From JBFWRK01 sp050248955 (GTDB lineage: Bacteria > Actinomycetota > Acidimicrobiia > Acidimicrobiales > Ilumatobacteraceae): a DNA stretch of 64,000 nt. Both the position numbers and the translations under genes were made by a program. Of this stretch, positions 1 through 7,722 are shown one piece after another. The notes beneath the pieces were generated by a model. It did not search any database and had not been told where the DNA came from. It was given only the letters and a program-made list of their open reading frames with translations. Numbering within the stretch: position 1 is the first letter of the stretch; each line of letters starts with the position of its first letter. The stretch is from NCBI GenBank assembly GCA_050248955.1, contig JBFWRK010000002.1, forward strand, positions 1-64,000. Direction: 5' to 3'.

Positions 1-75
1 GAAGCCTCGATGGCCAAGCTCCACACGCGCGATACTGACCCCGCCGTCACCGCCGAGCTCGAGCCCGGCGACTGA
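1..75 (+). CDS. C-terminal end of an unidentified protein (partial)
   Basis: Frame 1 is open from the window edge and ends at TGA 73-75, giving a 24-residue tail that ends ELEPGD. The remainder lies outside the window. The acidic tail has no recognisable motif, so no function is proposed. Codon third positions are GC-rich, as expected for a real gene here, but a stretch this short could be open by chance. Confidence 0.4.
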   Translation, partial: EASMAKLHTRDTDPAVTAELEPGD

Positions 76-121
76 CAGCCACCAGGGAACGCGTCACGCA
101 ATCCCCACCACCTCGCGGGAC

Positions 122-415
122 TCATACGTCGATGATGATCACCTCGAAGCCCGCCCGGGTGAAGTAGGGGCGATACTTGGAGAAGTAGAGCCGTTCGCCT
201 GTGCTCGATCGCGGGTCGGCGACCCAGCCCGCCGGATTCATGTAGCAGCGCCTCACGAGCCACGATCTCGGGCCATCGAGGGTATGGCGAACAGACAGAC
301 GCTCGAGCCACTCAAGCGGTGCCTGTGCGACCGCGAGAGCAGATTCGGGGTCCAACGCGATGAGACCACCGAAGATGTTGTCGAAGTCGAGGTAAAGCGC
401 CGCCCGCACCCGCAT
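122..415 (-). pseudogene. Truncated NYN-domain (PIN-like RNase) gene
   Basis: From ATG 415 the 97-residue product begins with ALYLDFDNIFGGL, the acidic first strand of NYN/LabA-type nucleases, and continues with a good NYN-like N-terminal half up to GFEVI. It then ends in IIDV and TGA just where the family would continue with the second metal-binding acidic segment (KNAADIRM-type). Intact homologues are several hundred residues long, so this looks like the 5' piece of a gene cut by deletion or rearrangement. It lies next to a broken MazF gene, consistent with local decay. Family assignment rests on motif recognition. Confidence 0.6.
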
Positions 416-739
416 GTCAGTCAACGTACCGCGGCGACACCCGGACGAGGCTTCGAGCTCCGTGCAGCTCGCCGGCGTCCGCCCAGCGATAGACGCTCGG
501 CAAGGCACGGCTAGGCGTGGCGTCGCGAACTGTGCGGCGGAGTCGTGCAGGCCGACGACCGCATCGCGCCGGTTACCGCGCAACGGTCGTGTCTGGGAGC
601 GACACGAATATCGTGCGCCGGGGCGCCGATTGGCGACCGGTCCGGGTCGGATGGTGGATACCGAGCGCAGCATGCGGAGCGTGATGCCGCGCTCGGTCGC
701 GTCCTGCGCGACACCTGAGAGCGTCGCGATCATGGCTCG

Positions 740-769
740 ATTTCGATCGAGATCATTTCGATCGAGATC
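740..769. repeat. Two tandem 15-bp repeats ATTTCGATCGAGATC
   Basis: Two exact head-to-tail copies (740-754 and 755-769), each containing the palindrome TCGATCGA. The same core recurs in the palindrome at 943-958. Spaced repeats of this size could be an operator, but no intact regulator is adjacent. Confidence 0.6.
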
Positions 770-942
770 GAAGCATCAACTGGGGCGGCGGCCGGTGCGG
801 GGTGCGTCGACGGGAGCGTGACTTCGCATGCCGTCGCTGGAACAGTGGGCCAGGACCATAGAAACTGCTCGTAGACTTGTGAACTCGACACCGGTGTCCG
901 AGATGCGTCCTCCTACCGCCGCGCTCGGGCTGGGGATGCGAC

Positions 943-958
943 GGTCTCGATCGAGACC
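943..958. promoter_or_regulatory. 16-bp perfect palindrome GGTCTCGATCGAGACC
   Basis: Exact inverted repeat about 60 bp past the end of the MazF remnant. It shares TCGATCGA with the 740-769 repeats. It could be an operator left from a lost toxin-antitoxin unit, but nothing shows that it is functional. Confidence 0.35.
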
Positions 959-1019
959 TGATGGCCGAGTCGTGGAGTGGGCCACGCCATCGGGAGGCGG
1001 GGACCGTGGGGTGGACCTG

Positions 1020-1322
1020 TCACCGGCAGTCGGTAGCGACGGCGAGCGCGGCGCAGATCTGGCGCATGCGTGATCCGCTGAGCATGCCCATGCGCTCGAC
1101 GAGCAGCGCTACCGACACTGACTCCACGGCGTCGAGGTTGACGGCGCTGCGACGAGGAACGGGGGTCTTCGCCCGGTTCCCGCTCGGCAGACCGCGCAGT
1201 GTCGTCGAACACGGAGCGACCAGTGCGCGGCGCAGTCGCGGGATCGCGACGTCGCGTGACAACACGACGACCGGTCGGCGCCCGATCTCGGGGCTCGCAC
1301 CACCAGAGCTCGCTGCGCCGCG
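1020..1322 (-). pseudogene. MazF/PemK-family mRNA interferase, frameshifted remnant
   Basis: The family is visible in three frames. An N-terminal SELWWCEP piece (around 1293-1316) is followed, one frame over, by EIGRRPVVVLSRD and RRALVAPC. The segment that should read SEVVLEPGEDP is shortened: EPGEDP survives in another frame at about 1170-1190. The last part (VPRRSAVNLD...LAVATDC) is normal. At least two frameshifts and a small deletion therefore separate it from a working toxin. No antitoxin reading frame is evident upstream. A recently broken ribosome-independent RNase toxin is the simplest reading. Confidence 0.65.
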
Positions 1323-1571
1323 GAAGGTAAGTGTGCTACTCACATGCCACACGTTCAACGTGCTGCGCACTCGCCGAAGCGCCTCATACCCACGGCCTGA
1401 GCTACCGAAGTAACCGGCACCGTCCTGGGTGATCGACGTCGTCGCGCGGTAGCGTCCTCGATGCGCGACTGCGTGGGGACACAGGTGCTCACCGTTTGCA
1501 CAGCATCGTTCGTCCCGTCGTGCGCTGGCAACAACCGATACTCCACGAACCGACCCCTAGGAGGGCGTTCC

Positions 1572-2735
1572 ATGGCGCGCCAGCGCACCATCCTCAGTTC
1601 CACCATCGCCGCGATCGTTCTCGTGACCGCGGCGTGCAGCAGTGACGACGACAGCTCCGACGCGACGACCGACACCGACGGCGGTGTCACGACGACGTTG
1701 TCCGGCATCAGTGACGTCGACCCGGCCGCACCGTTTCCTGCAGACCGCTGCGCCGCCAACCAGGCGGCGGGCACGATCAGCTACCTCTCGAGCTTCGACT
1801 ATGCGGCGTCGGCCTCCATCGTCGAGGTCATCGTCGCCGAGCAGCAGGGCTACTTCGACGACCTGTGCCTCGACGTGCAGCTGTCGGCGAGCTTCTCCAC
1901 TGCCAACTACCCGCTCGTGTCGGCGAACGAGGCGCAGTTCTCATCCGGCGGATCGTTCAGTGAAGTGCTCGACTTCGGCGCCAAGAACGAGGCCGACCTC
2001 GTCGTGCTCGCGGTCGAGGGCCACACGGCGATCGACGCGTTGATCACGAAGGACGGCGCGATCGACTCGCTCGCCGATGTCAAAGGCACGACGATCGGTG
2101 TGAAGGGGAAGATCTCGACGAGCGTCGCGGCGATGCTCGCCGCCGAAGGACTCGTCGAGGGCACCGACTACGAGACGGTGCTGATCGACGGCTTTGACCC
2201 GAAGGTGCACATCGAGCTGCCGGGGATCATCGGCTTCCCCGGGTACAAGTCGAACGAACCGGGTCAGCTCGAGCGCGCCGGCATCCCGTTCCAGCTGTGG
2301 GACCCGAGTGAGCACGACATCCCCGGCAGCTTCGGCATCCTCTACACGAACCAGCAGTTCCTCGACGAGCACCCGACAGCAGCGGTCGACTTCATGCGTG
2401 CCGCGATGAAGGGTCTCCAGGACGCGTTGGCCGATCCGCAGGCAGCCGCCGACATGGCGCTCGAGCTGATCAACGGCAACGGCAACCCGAACTTCCTCTC
2501 GCCGGAAGGCGAGGTCTTCAGGTGGAAGACGGAAGCACAGATCATCGAGTCGACGACGGCCGAGGGCCAGCCGTACGGGTTCCCCGATCCTGTCTCGTTG
2601 CAGGCGGAGGTCGACGCGTACGCCGCGATCGGTCTGTTCGGCGACTCGACGCCGGCGATCGAGGGTGTCGCCAGCCCGCTCGTCGCGGACGTCTACGCAG
2701 ACGACGCTCGCACCGTGATCTGGCCGGCGACGTGA
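1572..2735 (+). CDS. ABC transporter substrate-binding lipoprotein, NMT1/SsuA-like
   Basis: 387 residues. ATG 1572 is chosen over an upstream ATG at 1461 because TAGGAGGG (1558-1565) precedes it and the signal peptide then starts cleanly: positive N-terminus, hydrophobic run, lipobox TAAC with Cys22, and a Ser/Asp/Thr-rich linker. The mature part has the periplasmic-binding fold typical of NMT1/THI5/SsuA proteins (YFDDLCLDVQL, SLADVKGTTIGVKGK, TNQQFLDEHP), which bind pyrimidine precursors, sulfonates or nitrate-like ligands. No permease or ATPase gene lies next to it, so it must use components encoded elsewhere. Ligand not predictable. A TAGCGT -10-like box at 1450-1455 would start the transcript near 1461, giving a leader of about 110 nt. 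Confidence 0.85.
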   Translation: MARQRTILSSTIAAIVLVTAACSSDDDSSDATTDTDGGVTTTLSGISDVDPAAPFPADRCAANQAAGTISYLSSFDYAASASIVEVIVAEQQGYFDDLCLDVQLSASFSTANYPLVSANEAQFSSGGSFSEVLDFGAKNEADLVVLAVEGHTAIDALITKDGAIDSLADVKGTTIGVKGKISTSVAAMLAAEGLVEGTDYETVLIDGFDPKVHIELPGIIGFPGYKSNEPGQLERAGIPFQLWDPSEHDIPGSFGILYTNQQFLDEHPTAAVDFMRAAMKGLQDALADPQAAADMALELINGNGNPNFLSPEGEVFRWKTEAQIIESTTAEGQPYGFPDPVSLQAEVDAYAAIGLFGDSTPAIEGVASPLVADVYADDARTVIWPAT

Positions 2736-2750
2736 GCGAGTGCCGGCGTC

Positions 2751-3563
2751 TCAGGCAGAGCGCATGAAGCCGTTGTCGGAGGCGATGTTCGCGCGCGCCT
2801 CCGAGATCCACGCCGCGAGGCGGTAGGGGAAGGTGCCGAGCGCGTCGGCGACGTCCTCGATCTCGTCGTCGGCCACGCTCGCCAGTTCGGCCTGCGTGAG
2901 ATAGCCGGCGCTCGTCATCCTTCGCTCCATCGTCGCGCTGAGCCCGCTGAGGCACTGCAGCGGCCATGACCGCGCCGGGCGGAGTGCTCTCGGGAAGGGC
3001 GATCCGACCGGCGGTGTGTCGGGTGGTGCCCACGTCTCCTGCGGGTGGTGGTCCAGGGCGACCATCGGGCGATGCTCTGCCGGGCGTTGCTCGGCTGGGC
3101 GTTGCGCAGCCAGCCGACGCTCCGTTGGTCGACGCTCCGTTGGTCGACGCTCCGTTGGTCGACGCTCCGTTGGTCGACGCTCCGTTGGTCGATGCGCTGT
3201 CGGTCGATGCGCTGTCGGTCGGCCGATCTGATCCACCACCGCAGGCTCGTCCGTCGACGACGTTCGTACGTGAGGCATGGCGACCGATGGCGGGATCTCG
3301 GCCACACGCGCCCGGGCGCGCCGTCGTCGCAGTCGGCGGCTCTCGGCCCACCACCACACCGCGCCGGTGAGGAAGATCAGTCCACCCGCTGCGATCACGA
3401 GCACTTCTTCGGGCTGGAGGGCATCGGGGCGACGCCGCTGGCCCAACATCCGCAGGAGGACGCCAGCCACCAGGTTCACGCCGACGAGCAGAGCGCCAGT
3501 GCACCACCAGCCACTGGTCGTTCGACGTCTCCGGGTGACGGCCGCCCGGCCGTTCACCACCAT
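2751..3563 (-). CDS. Hypothetical membrane protein with a pentapeptide-repeat linker
   Basis: 270 residues from ATG 3563. There are two hydrophobic segments near the N-terminus (about residues 15-35 and 45-62). An Arg-rich patch and a basic low-complexity linker follow, built of seven consecutive five-residue units of the ERRPT/HRPTA type. The C-terminal 55 residues (GYLTQAELASVADDEIEDVADALGTF) look globular and acidic. That last part has its own ATG at 2918 with GGAG upstream, so it could also be made as a separate small protein. Family not recognised. It converges on the binding-protein gene with a 15-bp gap. Confidence 0.55.
   Translation of the reverse strand: MVVNGRAAVTRRRRTTSGWWCTGALLVGVNLVAGVLLRMLGQRRRPDALQPEEVLVIAAGGLIFLTGAVWWWAESRRLRRRRARARVAEIPPSVAMPHVRTSSTDEPAVVDQIGRPTAHRPTAHRPTERRPTERRPTERRPTERRPTERRLAAQRPAEQRPAEHRPMVALDHHPQETWAPPDTPPVGSPFPRALRPARSWPLQCLSGLSATMERRMTSAGYLTQAELASVADDEIEDVADALGTFPYRLAAWISEARANIASDNGFMRSA
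3116..3220. repeat. Seven tandem 15-bp units inside the 2751-3563 gene
   Basis: Five copies of GACGCTCCGTTGGTC followed by two of GATGCGCTGTCGGTC, in perfect 15-bp register, so copy-number change would preserve the frame. Minus-strand translation gives the repeated pentapeptide. There are no spacers, so this is not a CRISPR array. Confidence 0.9.
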
Positions 3564-3851
3564 GACCAGACCATGCCTCTCATGCGAGGCCGAAATGCAT
3601 AGGTCGCTCGGCCTAGTTACATCGATGTCATGACGTCCAGTGACGTCGCACGCGCGACCGGTTGAGCGAGTTGACGCGCGCACCGCCGACGGTGCTCCCG
3701 AGCGCGCGTCCCGTCTCGGGAACAGAGCTACCACGCTCTGCGCTCGTGGGCCCGAATCGACGAACGGCGGGCGATCCGAGGTTCGGAACCGCTGTCGGTG
3801 AACAGGTCTACCCTGGATGGGGACACGAGCCAGCGTGAGCAAGGGGCGACC

Positions 3852-4412
3852 ATGACCACACTCGAGAACCGGCCGAACACCGCACTGCTCGTCGTCGACG
3901 TCCAGAACGGCGTCGTCGAGGGGGCGCACGAGCGCGACGCGGTCGTGGCGAACGTCGGCAGCCTCGTCGACAAGGCGCGGCAGGAACGGGTCCCCGTCGT
4001 CTGGGTCCAGCACTCCAGCGAGGAGCTTGCAAAGGGGAGCGACAACTGGCGGATCGTCCCCGAGCTGACGCCGGGCGACGCCGAGCCGCTCGTCGAGAAG
4101 AACTACGGCGACTCCTTCGAGGACACCACCCTCGAGACCGTGCTGTCGGACCTCGGAGTCGGGCGGCTCGTCGTCGTCGGCGCACAGACCGATGCCTGCA
4201 TCCGCTCGACGCTCCACGGCGCGTTCGTCCGGGGATACGACGCGACGCTGGTCAGCGACGCCCACACGACGGAGGACCTGACGGCATGGGGCGCACCGCC
4301 GCCGAACCAGGTCATCGCGCACACGAACCTGTACTGGAGCGACCAGTCGGCGCCGGGGCGGACGGCCGGGACGGTCACGACCAAGGACGTCGACTTCGGC
4401 GGTACGTCCTGA
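3852..4412 (+). CDS. Isochorismatase-family cysteine hydrolase
   Basis: 186 residues from ATG 3852. The catalytic triad of the isochorismatase/nicotinamidase fold is complete: Asp16 in LLVVDVQNG, Lys83 in VEKNYGDSF, and Cys116 in AQTDACIRST with the usual preceding cis-peptide region. Members hydrolyse amides or vinyl ethers (nicotinamide, isochorismate, N-carbamoyl compounds) in the cytoplasm. The substrate cannot be read from the sequence. Length is typical. No functional partner lies beside it; it converges on ribF with a hairpin between the two. Confidence 0.85.
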   Translation: MTTLENRPNTALLVVDVQNGVVEGAHERDAVVANVGSLVDKARQERVPVVWVQHSSEELAKGSDNWRIVPELTPGDAEPLVEKNYGDSFEDTTLETVLSDLGVGRLVVVGAQTDACIRSTLHGAFVRGYDATLVSDAHTTEDLTAWGAPPPNQVIAHTNLYWSDQSAPGRTAGTVTTKDVDFGGTS

Positions 4413-4430
4413 TCGGCGGGAGGTCGCCGA
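4413..4430. terminator. Hairpin between convergent genes
   Basis: TCGGCG-GGAGGT-CGCCGA forms a perfect 6-bp stem and 6-nt loop that exactly fills the gap between the hydrolase stop and the ribF stop. It has no T-run, so it is at best a weak bidirectional terminator or a 3'-end stabiliser. Confidence 0.35.
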
Positions 4431-4433
4431 GCG

Positions 4434-5378
4434 CTAGATGTTCAGGACCGCTCGGGCGTGCTCGATGTCGTGCTTGAGCTGCGTGATCAGCGCGTCGATC
4501 CCCTCGAACTTGCGCTCGCTGCGCAAGAAGTCGGCGAAGCGCACCTCCGCTCGCTCGCCGTAGAGGTCGCCCGAGAAGTCGATCAGGTGCGCCTCGAGCA
4601 GTGAGTGATCGGCGTGCTCGTAGAAGGTCGGCCGGCGGCCGAGGTTGATCGCGCACGGGTGGACGCTGCCGTCGGAGCGTTCGTACCAGCCCGCGTACAC
4701 GCCGTCCGACGGCAGACACATCTGGTTCGGCACTTCGACGTTCGCCGTCGGGAAGCCGAGCAGGCGGCCGCGTTGGTCGCCGGTCACGACCACGCCACGG
4801 GCCTCGAACGGGCGACCGAGCAGTTGCGCGGCGAGGGCGACGCTCCCGCCGGCGAGCGCGCGGCGGATCGCGGTCGAGCTGACCGGCTCGTCCACGCCGT
4901 CCGGTCTCGGCAGCAGCGCGAGCGGGAGGACCTCGAAGTCGTGGGCACGGCCGAGTGCTCGCAGCAGGGCCACGTTGCCCTGTCGCTGGTAACCGAAGTG
5001 AAAGTCCTCGCCGACGACGACGAGCTTCGCCCGCAGGCAGTCGACGAGCACCTCTTGCACGAAGTCGCCGGGGCTCTCGTGCGAGCGTCCCTGGTCGAAC
5101 GTGACGACGACGGTCGCGTCGAGCCCGGTCCGCTCGAGCAGCTCGAGCTTCTGCGGCAGGTCGGTCAGCAGCCGTGGCGCCGACTCGGGACGCACGACCG
5201 TCGCGGGATGGCGGTCGAAGGTGAGCACGACGGACTTCGCGCCGAGCTCCGCGGCATGACGGCGCACGTCGGCGATGACGGCCTGATGTCCGAGATGGAC
5301 GCCGTCATAGGCACCGATGGTGATGACCGCCCGTTCGCCGGGCCACGGGCTCGACGACAGATCGCTGATGACGTCCAC
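4434..5378 (-). CDS. ribF: Bifunctional riboflavin kinase / FAD synthetase
   Basis: 314 residues from GTG 5378. It phosphorylates riboflavin to FMN and adenylylates FMN to FAD in the cytoplasm. The N-terminal nucleotidyltransferase shows GAYDGVHLGHQ (HxGH at 28-31) and STAIRRALAGG. The C-terminal flavokinase shows GRLLGFPTANVE and the YAGWY/INLGRRPTF region. Upstream in-frame codons run into truB, and TAGCGT at 5387-5392 places a -10 box 8 nt before GTG, so the gene probably has its own leaderless promoter as well as readthrough from DUF503-rbfA-truB. Length normal. Confidence 0.95.
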   Translation of the reverse strand: MDVISDLSSSPWPGERAVITIGAYDGVHLGHQAVIADVRRHAAELGAKSVVLTFDRHPATVVRPESAPRLLTDLPQKLELLERTGLDATVVVTFDQGRSHESPGDFVQEVLVDCLRAKLVVVGEDFHFGYQRQGNVALLRALGRAHDFEVLPLALLPRPDGVDEPVSSTAIRRALAGGSVALAAQLLGRPFEARGVVVTGDQRGRLLGFPTANVEVPNQMCLPSDGVYAGWYERSDGSVHPCAINLGRRPTFYEHADHSLLEAHLIDFSGDLYGERAEVRFADFLRSERKFEGIDALITQLKHDIEHARAVLNI

Positions 5379-5386
5379 GGTCGCCG

Positions 5387-5392
5387 ACGCTA
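5387..5392 (-). promoter_or_regulatory. -10-like TAGCGT for ribF, overlapping the truB stop codon
   Basis: TAGCGT on the minus strand ends 8 nt before the ribF GTG. Its first three bases are the truB TAG stop. The spacing places the transcription start at or next to the start codon. Confidence 0.45.
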
Positions 5393-6271
5393 TCCGTCCG
5401 GGCCACCCGCGAGCACGACCGCGGGCTTCGCCTCGCCCGAGCGGAACGCCTCGTAGAGCGCGAGCAGCTGACCGTGCTCGTCGAGCAGGGCCCACGGCGG
5501 CGTGCCGTCGAACGCCGGCAGGACGCGCCCGTGATGCACCAGCGCGGCAGTCGCGTCGTCGACGATGACCTGCGTGCGATCACGCAGAGCGGCGGACGGC
5601 GGCAACAGCTCGCAGCTGTCGGGAGGCGCCGCCTCTGCCTCGGTGAAGCTCCCGGAGGCCGTGCGCCGCAACGCGCGCAGGTGCGCACCACCGCCGAGCA
5701 ACTTGCCGAGGTCAGCGGCGAGGCTGCGCACGTAGGTGCCCGACGAGCAGGTCACCTCGATGCGCAGGACGAGCGGATCATCGGTCGGTTCGACGGTGAA
5801 GCGCGAGATCGTCACTGGTCGAGGGACCCGCTCGACCTCGATCCCCTCGCGGGCCAGCTCGTGCAACCGACGGCCATCGACCCGCAACGCCGAGACCATC
5901 GGCGGCACCTGCATGATGTCGCCCGTCAGGTGCTCGGCCACGACCCGGCGGGCGTCGTCGACCATGACGCCGCGCATGTCGTACGTCGCCGTCGTCTCGC
6001 CCGCTGCGTCGAGCGTCGTGGTCTCGATCCCGAGGACCACCTCGGCCGTGTACGTCTTGCCGAGCTCGGTGAGGAACCTGAGCAACCGGGTCACCGACCC
6101 GACGCCGACGAGCAGCACGCCGGTCGCGTCGGGGTCGAGCGTGCCGGCGTGGCCGATGCGACGCTCACCGAAGCGGCGGCGCAGCAGGTTGACGACGTCG
6201 TGGCTCGTGACGCCGGCCGGCTTGTCGACGACCGCGAGCCCGTGGACAGTGGGCGGACGGCGCTTCGCCAT
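5390..6271 (-). CDS. truB: tRNA pseudouridine(55) synthase
   Basis: 293 residues. It makes pseudouridine 55 in the T-loop of tRNAs. The catalytic Asp46 lies in HAGTLDPDATGVL, with the KPAGVTSHDVV N-terminal motif and RVDGRRLHELAREG substrate-binding region, and the C-terminal PUA-like end is present. The start codon overlaps the rbfA stop (TGATG), indicating translational coupling in the DUF503-rbfA-truB-ribF run. Confidence 0.96.
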   Translation of the reverse strand: MAKRRPPTVHGLAVVDKPAGVTSHDVVNLLRRRFGERRIGHAGTLDPDATGVLLVGVGSVTRLLRFLTELGKTYTAEVVLGIETTTLDAAGETTATYDMRGVMVDDARRVVAEHLTGDIMQVPPMVSALRVDGRRLHELAREGIEVERVPRPVTISRFTVEPTDDPLVLRIEVTCSSGTYVRSLAADLGKLLGGGAHLRALRRTASGSFTEAEAAPPDSCELLPPSAALRDRTQVIVDDATAALVHHGRVLPAFDGTPPWALLDEHGQLLALYEAFRSGEAKPAVVLAGGPDG

Positions 6272-6693
6272 CAGCCGCCGTCGCCGTCGGCATCCTCGGC
6301 GATCTCCGCCGGTCGTTCGGGGAGTGGGTTCGCACGCAGGATCTCCTCGATCCGTTGCGCGGAGCGCAGCACGTTGTCCGGACGGAACTCGAGGATCGGC
6401 GTCTTGCGAGCGTGGATCTGTCGGGCGATCGACCCCTGCAGGCGCACCCGGTGCTGCGAGAAGGCCTCGAGCACCTCGGCGTCGGCGTCCGCACCGCGCA
6501 GTGCGTCGTAGAAGACGATCGCGCGGTTGAGCTCCTGGTCCACATCGATCGAGGTGATCGCGACGAGCTCGAGCCGCTCGTCGCCGATGCGCTCGAGATC
6601 TTCGGCGACGACTTCGCGCAGCAGCTCGCCCAACCGGGCGGTGCGCTGGTACTGACGGGGCGACGAGCTGGTGCGGCGGCGCGGTTTGCTCAT
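6271..6693 (-). CDS. rbfA: 30S ribosome-binding factor A
   Basis: 140 residues from ATG 6693. That start overlaps the upstream DUF503 stop as ATGA and has GGAG about 9 nt ahead; an ATG at 6702 would sit directly on that GGAG. The KH-like fold is recognisable in RLGELLREVVAEDLERI, VDQELNRAIVFYDAL and RIEEILR. It binds immature 30S subunits during 16S 5'-end maturation. The acidic C-terminal tail is common in actinobacterial RbfA. Confidence 0.93.
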   Translation of the reverse strand: MSKPRRRTSSSPRQYQRTARLGELLREVVAEDLERIGDERLELVAITSIDVDQELNRAIVFYDALRGADADAEVLEAFSQHRVRLQGSIARQIHARKTPILEFRPDNVLRSAQRIEEILRANPLPERPAEIAEDADGDGG

Positions 6694-6974
6694 TCGAGCC
6701 ATCTCCGATCGGTCGAGAGGACATCGACTTCGGTGTACGACCAGACCAGCCGGTCCACCTCGTCGATGACCTCGACGGCATGCCCCTCTGACGACGCCAC
6801 GATGGCGAAGCCGAGCGTTGCCCGCTGCCACAGGTCCTGTCCACCGACTTCTGCCGCGGCGACGCCGTAGCGGTGCCTCGCAGTGTCGACGATGGACTTG
6901 ATGACCTGGCGCTTCGCCTTCAACGAGCGTGACTCGTTGACGTGGAGGTCGACCTCCAAGGCCAGCACGAACAT
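6690..6974 (-). CDS. DUF503 family protein
   Basis: 94 residues from ATG 6974. MFVLALEVDLHVNESRSLK and KRQVIKSIVDTARHRYGVAAAEVG are the conserved DUF503 signature. The biochemical role is unknown, but the family nearly always sits between infB and rbfA, as here, which suggests a link to ribosome assembly. TAGCGT at 6982-6987 lies 7 nt upstream of ATG with no Shine-Dalgarno, so it is probably leaderless and heads the rbfA-truB-ribF unit. Confidence 0.9.
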   Translation of the reverse strand: MFVLALEVDLHVNESRSLKAKRQVIKSIVDTARHRYGVAAAEVGGQDLWQRATLGFAIVASSEGHAVEVIDEVDRLVWSYTEVDVLSTDRRWLE

Positions 6975-7028
6975 CGACGCAACGCTATCGAGCATTCGCC
7001 TCGACGGCGCCGAGGGCGGACGGGGTGG

Positions 7029-7670
7029 TCAGTCGAACTGCGGCTTGTCCCGGAGCGATCGCTTGAGCTCGGCCATGCCGCACGTGGTCGCGAGCAGCGC
7101 GACGGCATCCCACAGCTTCACCGCCTCCTCGCCGCGGGGTGCCTTCGCGATGACCGGCCCGAAGAAGCTGCCCTCGTCCTCGGCACCAGGGCGGAACGTG
7201 AGGATCGGCGTGCCGACACCCGGGCCCGTGCGGCTGAACGCGAGCTCGGTCTCCGCTCGCAGGTACGCGTCGTGCGACTCGTCGTCGGCCGCGCCGACGA
7301 GGCCCGCCGGGAGGCCGGCCTCGTCCAGCGACTCGGCGATCATCTCGAGCGTCCGCTCCCGCAGCTCGGCGCGGTTGCGCCGCTCGACGTGGATCCGGGT
7401 CCCGAGCGCGGTGTAGAACCGGCCGACGGCGTCGTTGTCGAGCTCGAGACGGATCTCGTCAGCGACGCGCAGCGCTCGCAGACCGGCCACGTGGCCGGCC
7501 TTGTAGTCGGGCGTGTACCAGTCGGCAACCGTCTGCTCGTTGATGATCTTGAGCGAGATGAACCGCCACGTGATCTCGTAGTCACGAGCTCGTTGGACGT
7601 GGCCCACCCAGCGCGACGTGATCCAGCACCACGGGCAGACGGGATCGATGAAGAACTCGAGATCGGCCAT
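7029..7670 (-). CDS. DsbA-family mycothiol-type oxidoreductase (Rv2466c-like)
   Basis: 213 residues. The thioredoxin-fold active site is CPWC (Cys12, Cys15) in FFIDPVCPWCWITSRWV, the exact context seen in the mycobacterial mycothiol-dependent reductase Rv2466c. ISLKIINEQ, GVGTPILTF (cis-Pro loop) and the GSFFGPVI region also fit that subfamily rather than a periplasmic DsbA, and there is no signal peptide, so it is cytosolic. Probable role is thiol redox or electrophile reduction. TAGCGT (7678-7683) 7 nt before ATG suggests a leaderless transcript. Confidence 0.85.
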   Translation of the reverse strand: MADLEFFIDPVCPWCWITSRWVGHVQRARDYEITWRFISLKIINEQTVADWYTPDYKAGHVAGLRALRVADEIRLELDNDAVGRFYTALGTRIHVERRNRAELRERTLEMIAESLDEAGLPAGLVGAADDESHDAYLRAETELAFSRTGPGVGTPILTFRPGAEDEGSFFGPVIAKAPRGEEAVKLWDAVALLATTCGMAELKRSLRDKPQFD

Positions 7671-7677
7671 CGAAGCG

Positions 7678-7716
7678 ACGCTATCGGCGCACCCAGCGCC
7701 CGGCCGTGCCTACGCT
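7678..7716. promoter_or_regulatory. Divergent leaderless promoter pair
   Basis: The minus-strand TAGCGT (7678-7683) lies 7 nt before the oxidoreductase ATG at 7670. The plus-strand TACGCT (7711-7716) lies 6 nt before the lipoprotein ATG at 7723. Neither start has a Shine-Dalgarno sequence. The 52-bp gap therefore appears to hold two back-to-back promoters. Confidence 0.5.
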
Positions 7717-7722
7717 GAGCCG

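Larger units (their letters stand above)
416..1019. other. Gene-poor stretch with short repeats
   Basis: I see no convincing gene in these 604 bases. Frames that stay open have no recognisable motif and mixed composition. The only structure is the pair of 15-bp direct repeats at 740-769 and the palindrome at 943-958, both built on TCGATCGA. The flanks are remnants (NYN, MazF), so this is probably eroded accessory DNA. Confidence 0.5.

Noticed and set aside
3116..3220. CRISPR-like array
   Set aside because: 15-bp units are directly adjacent with no spacers and lie in a coding frame.
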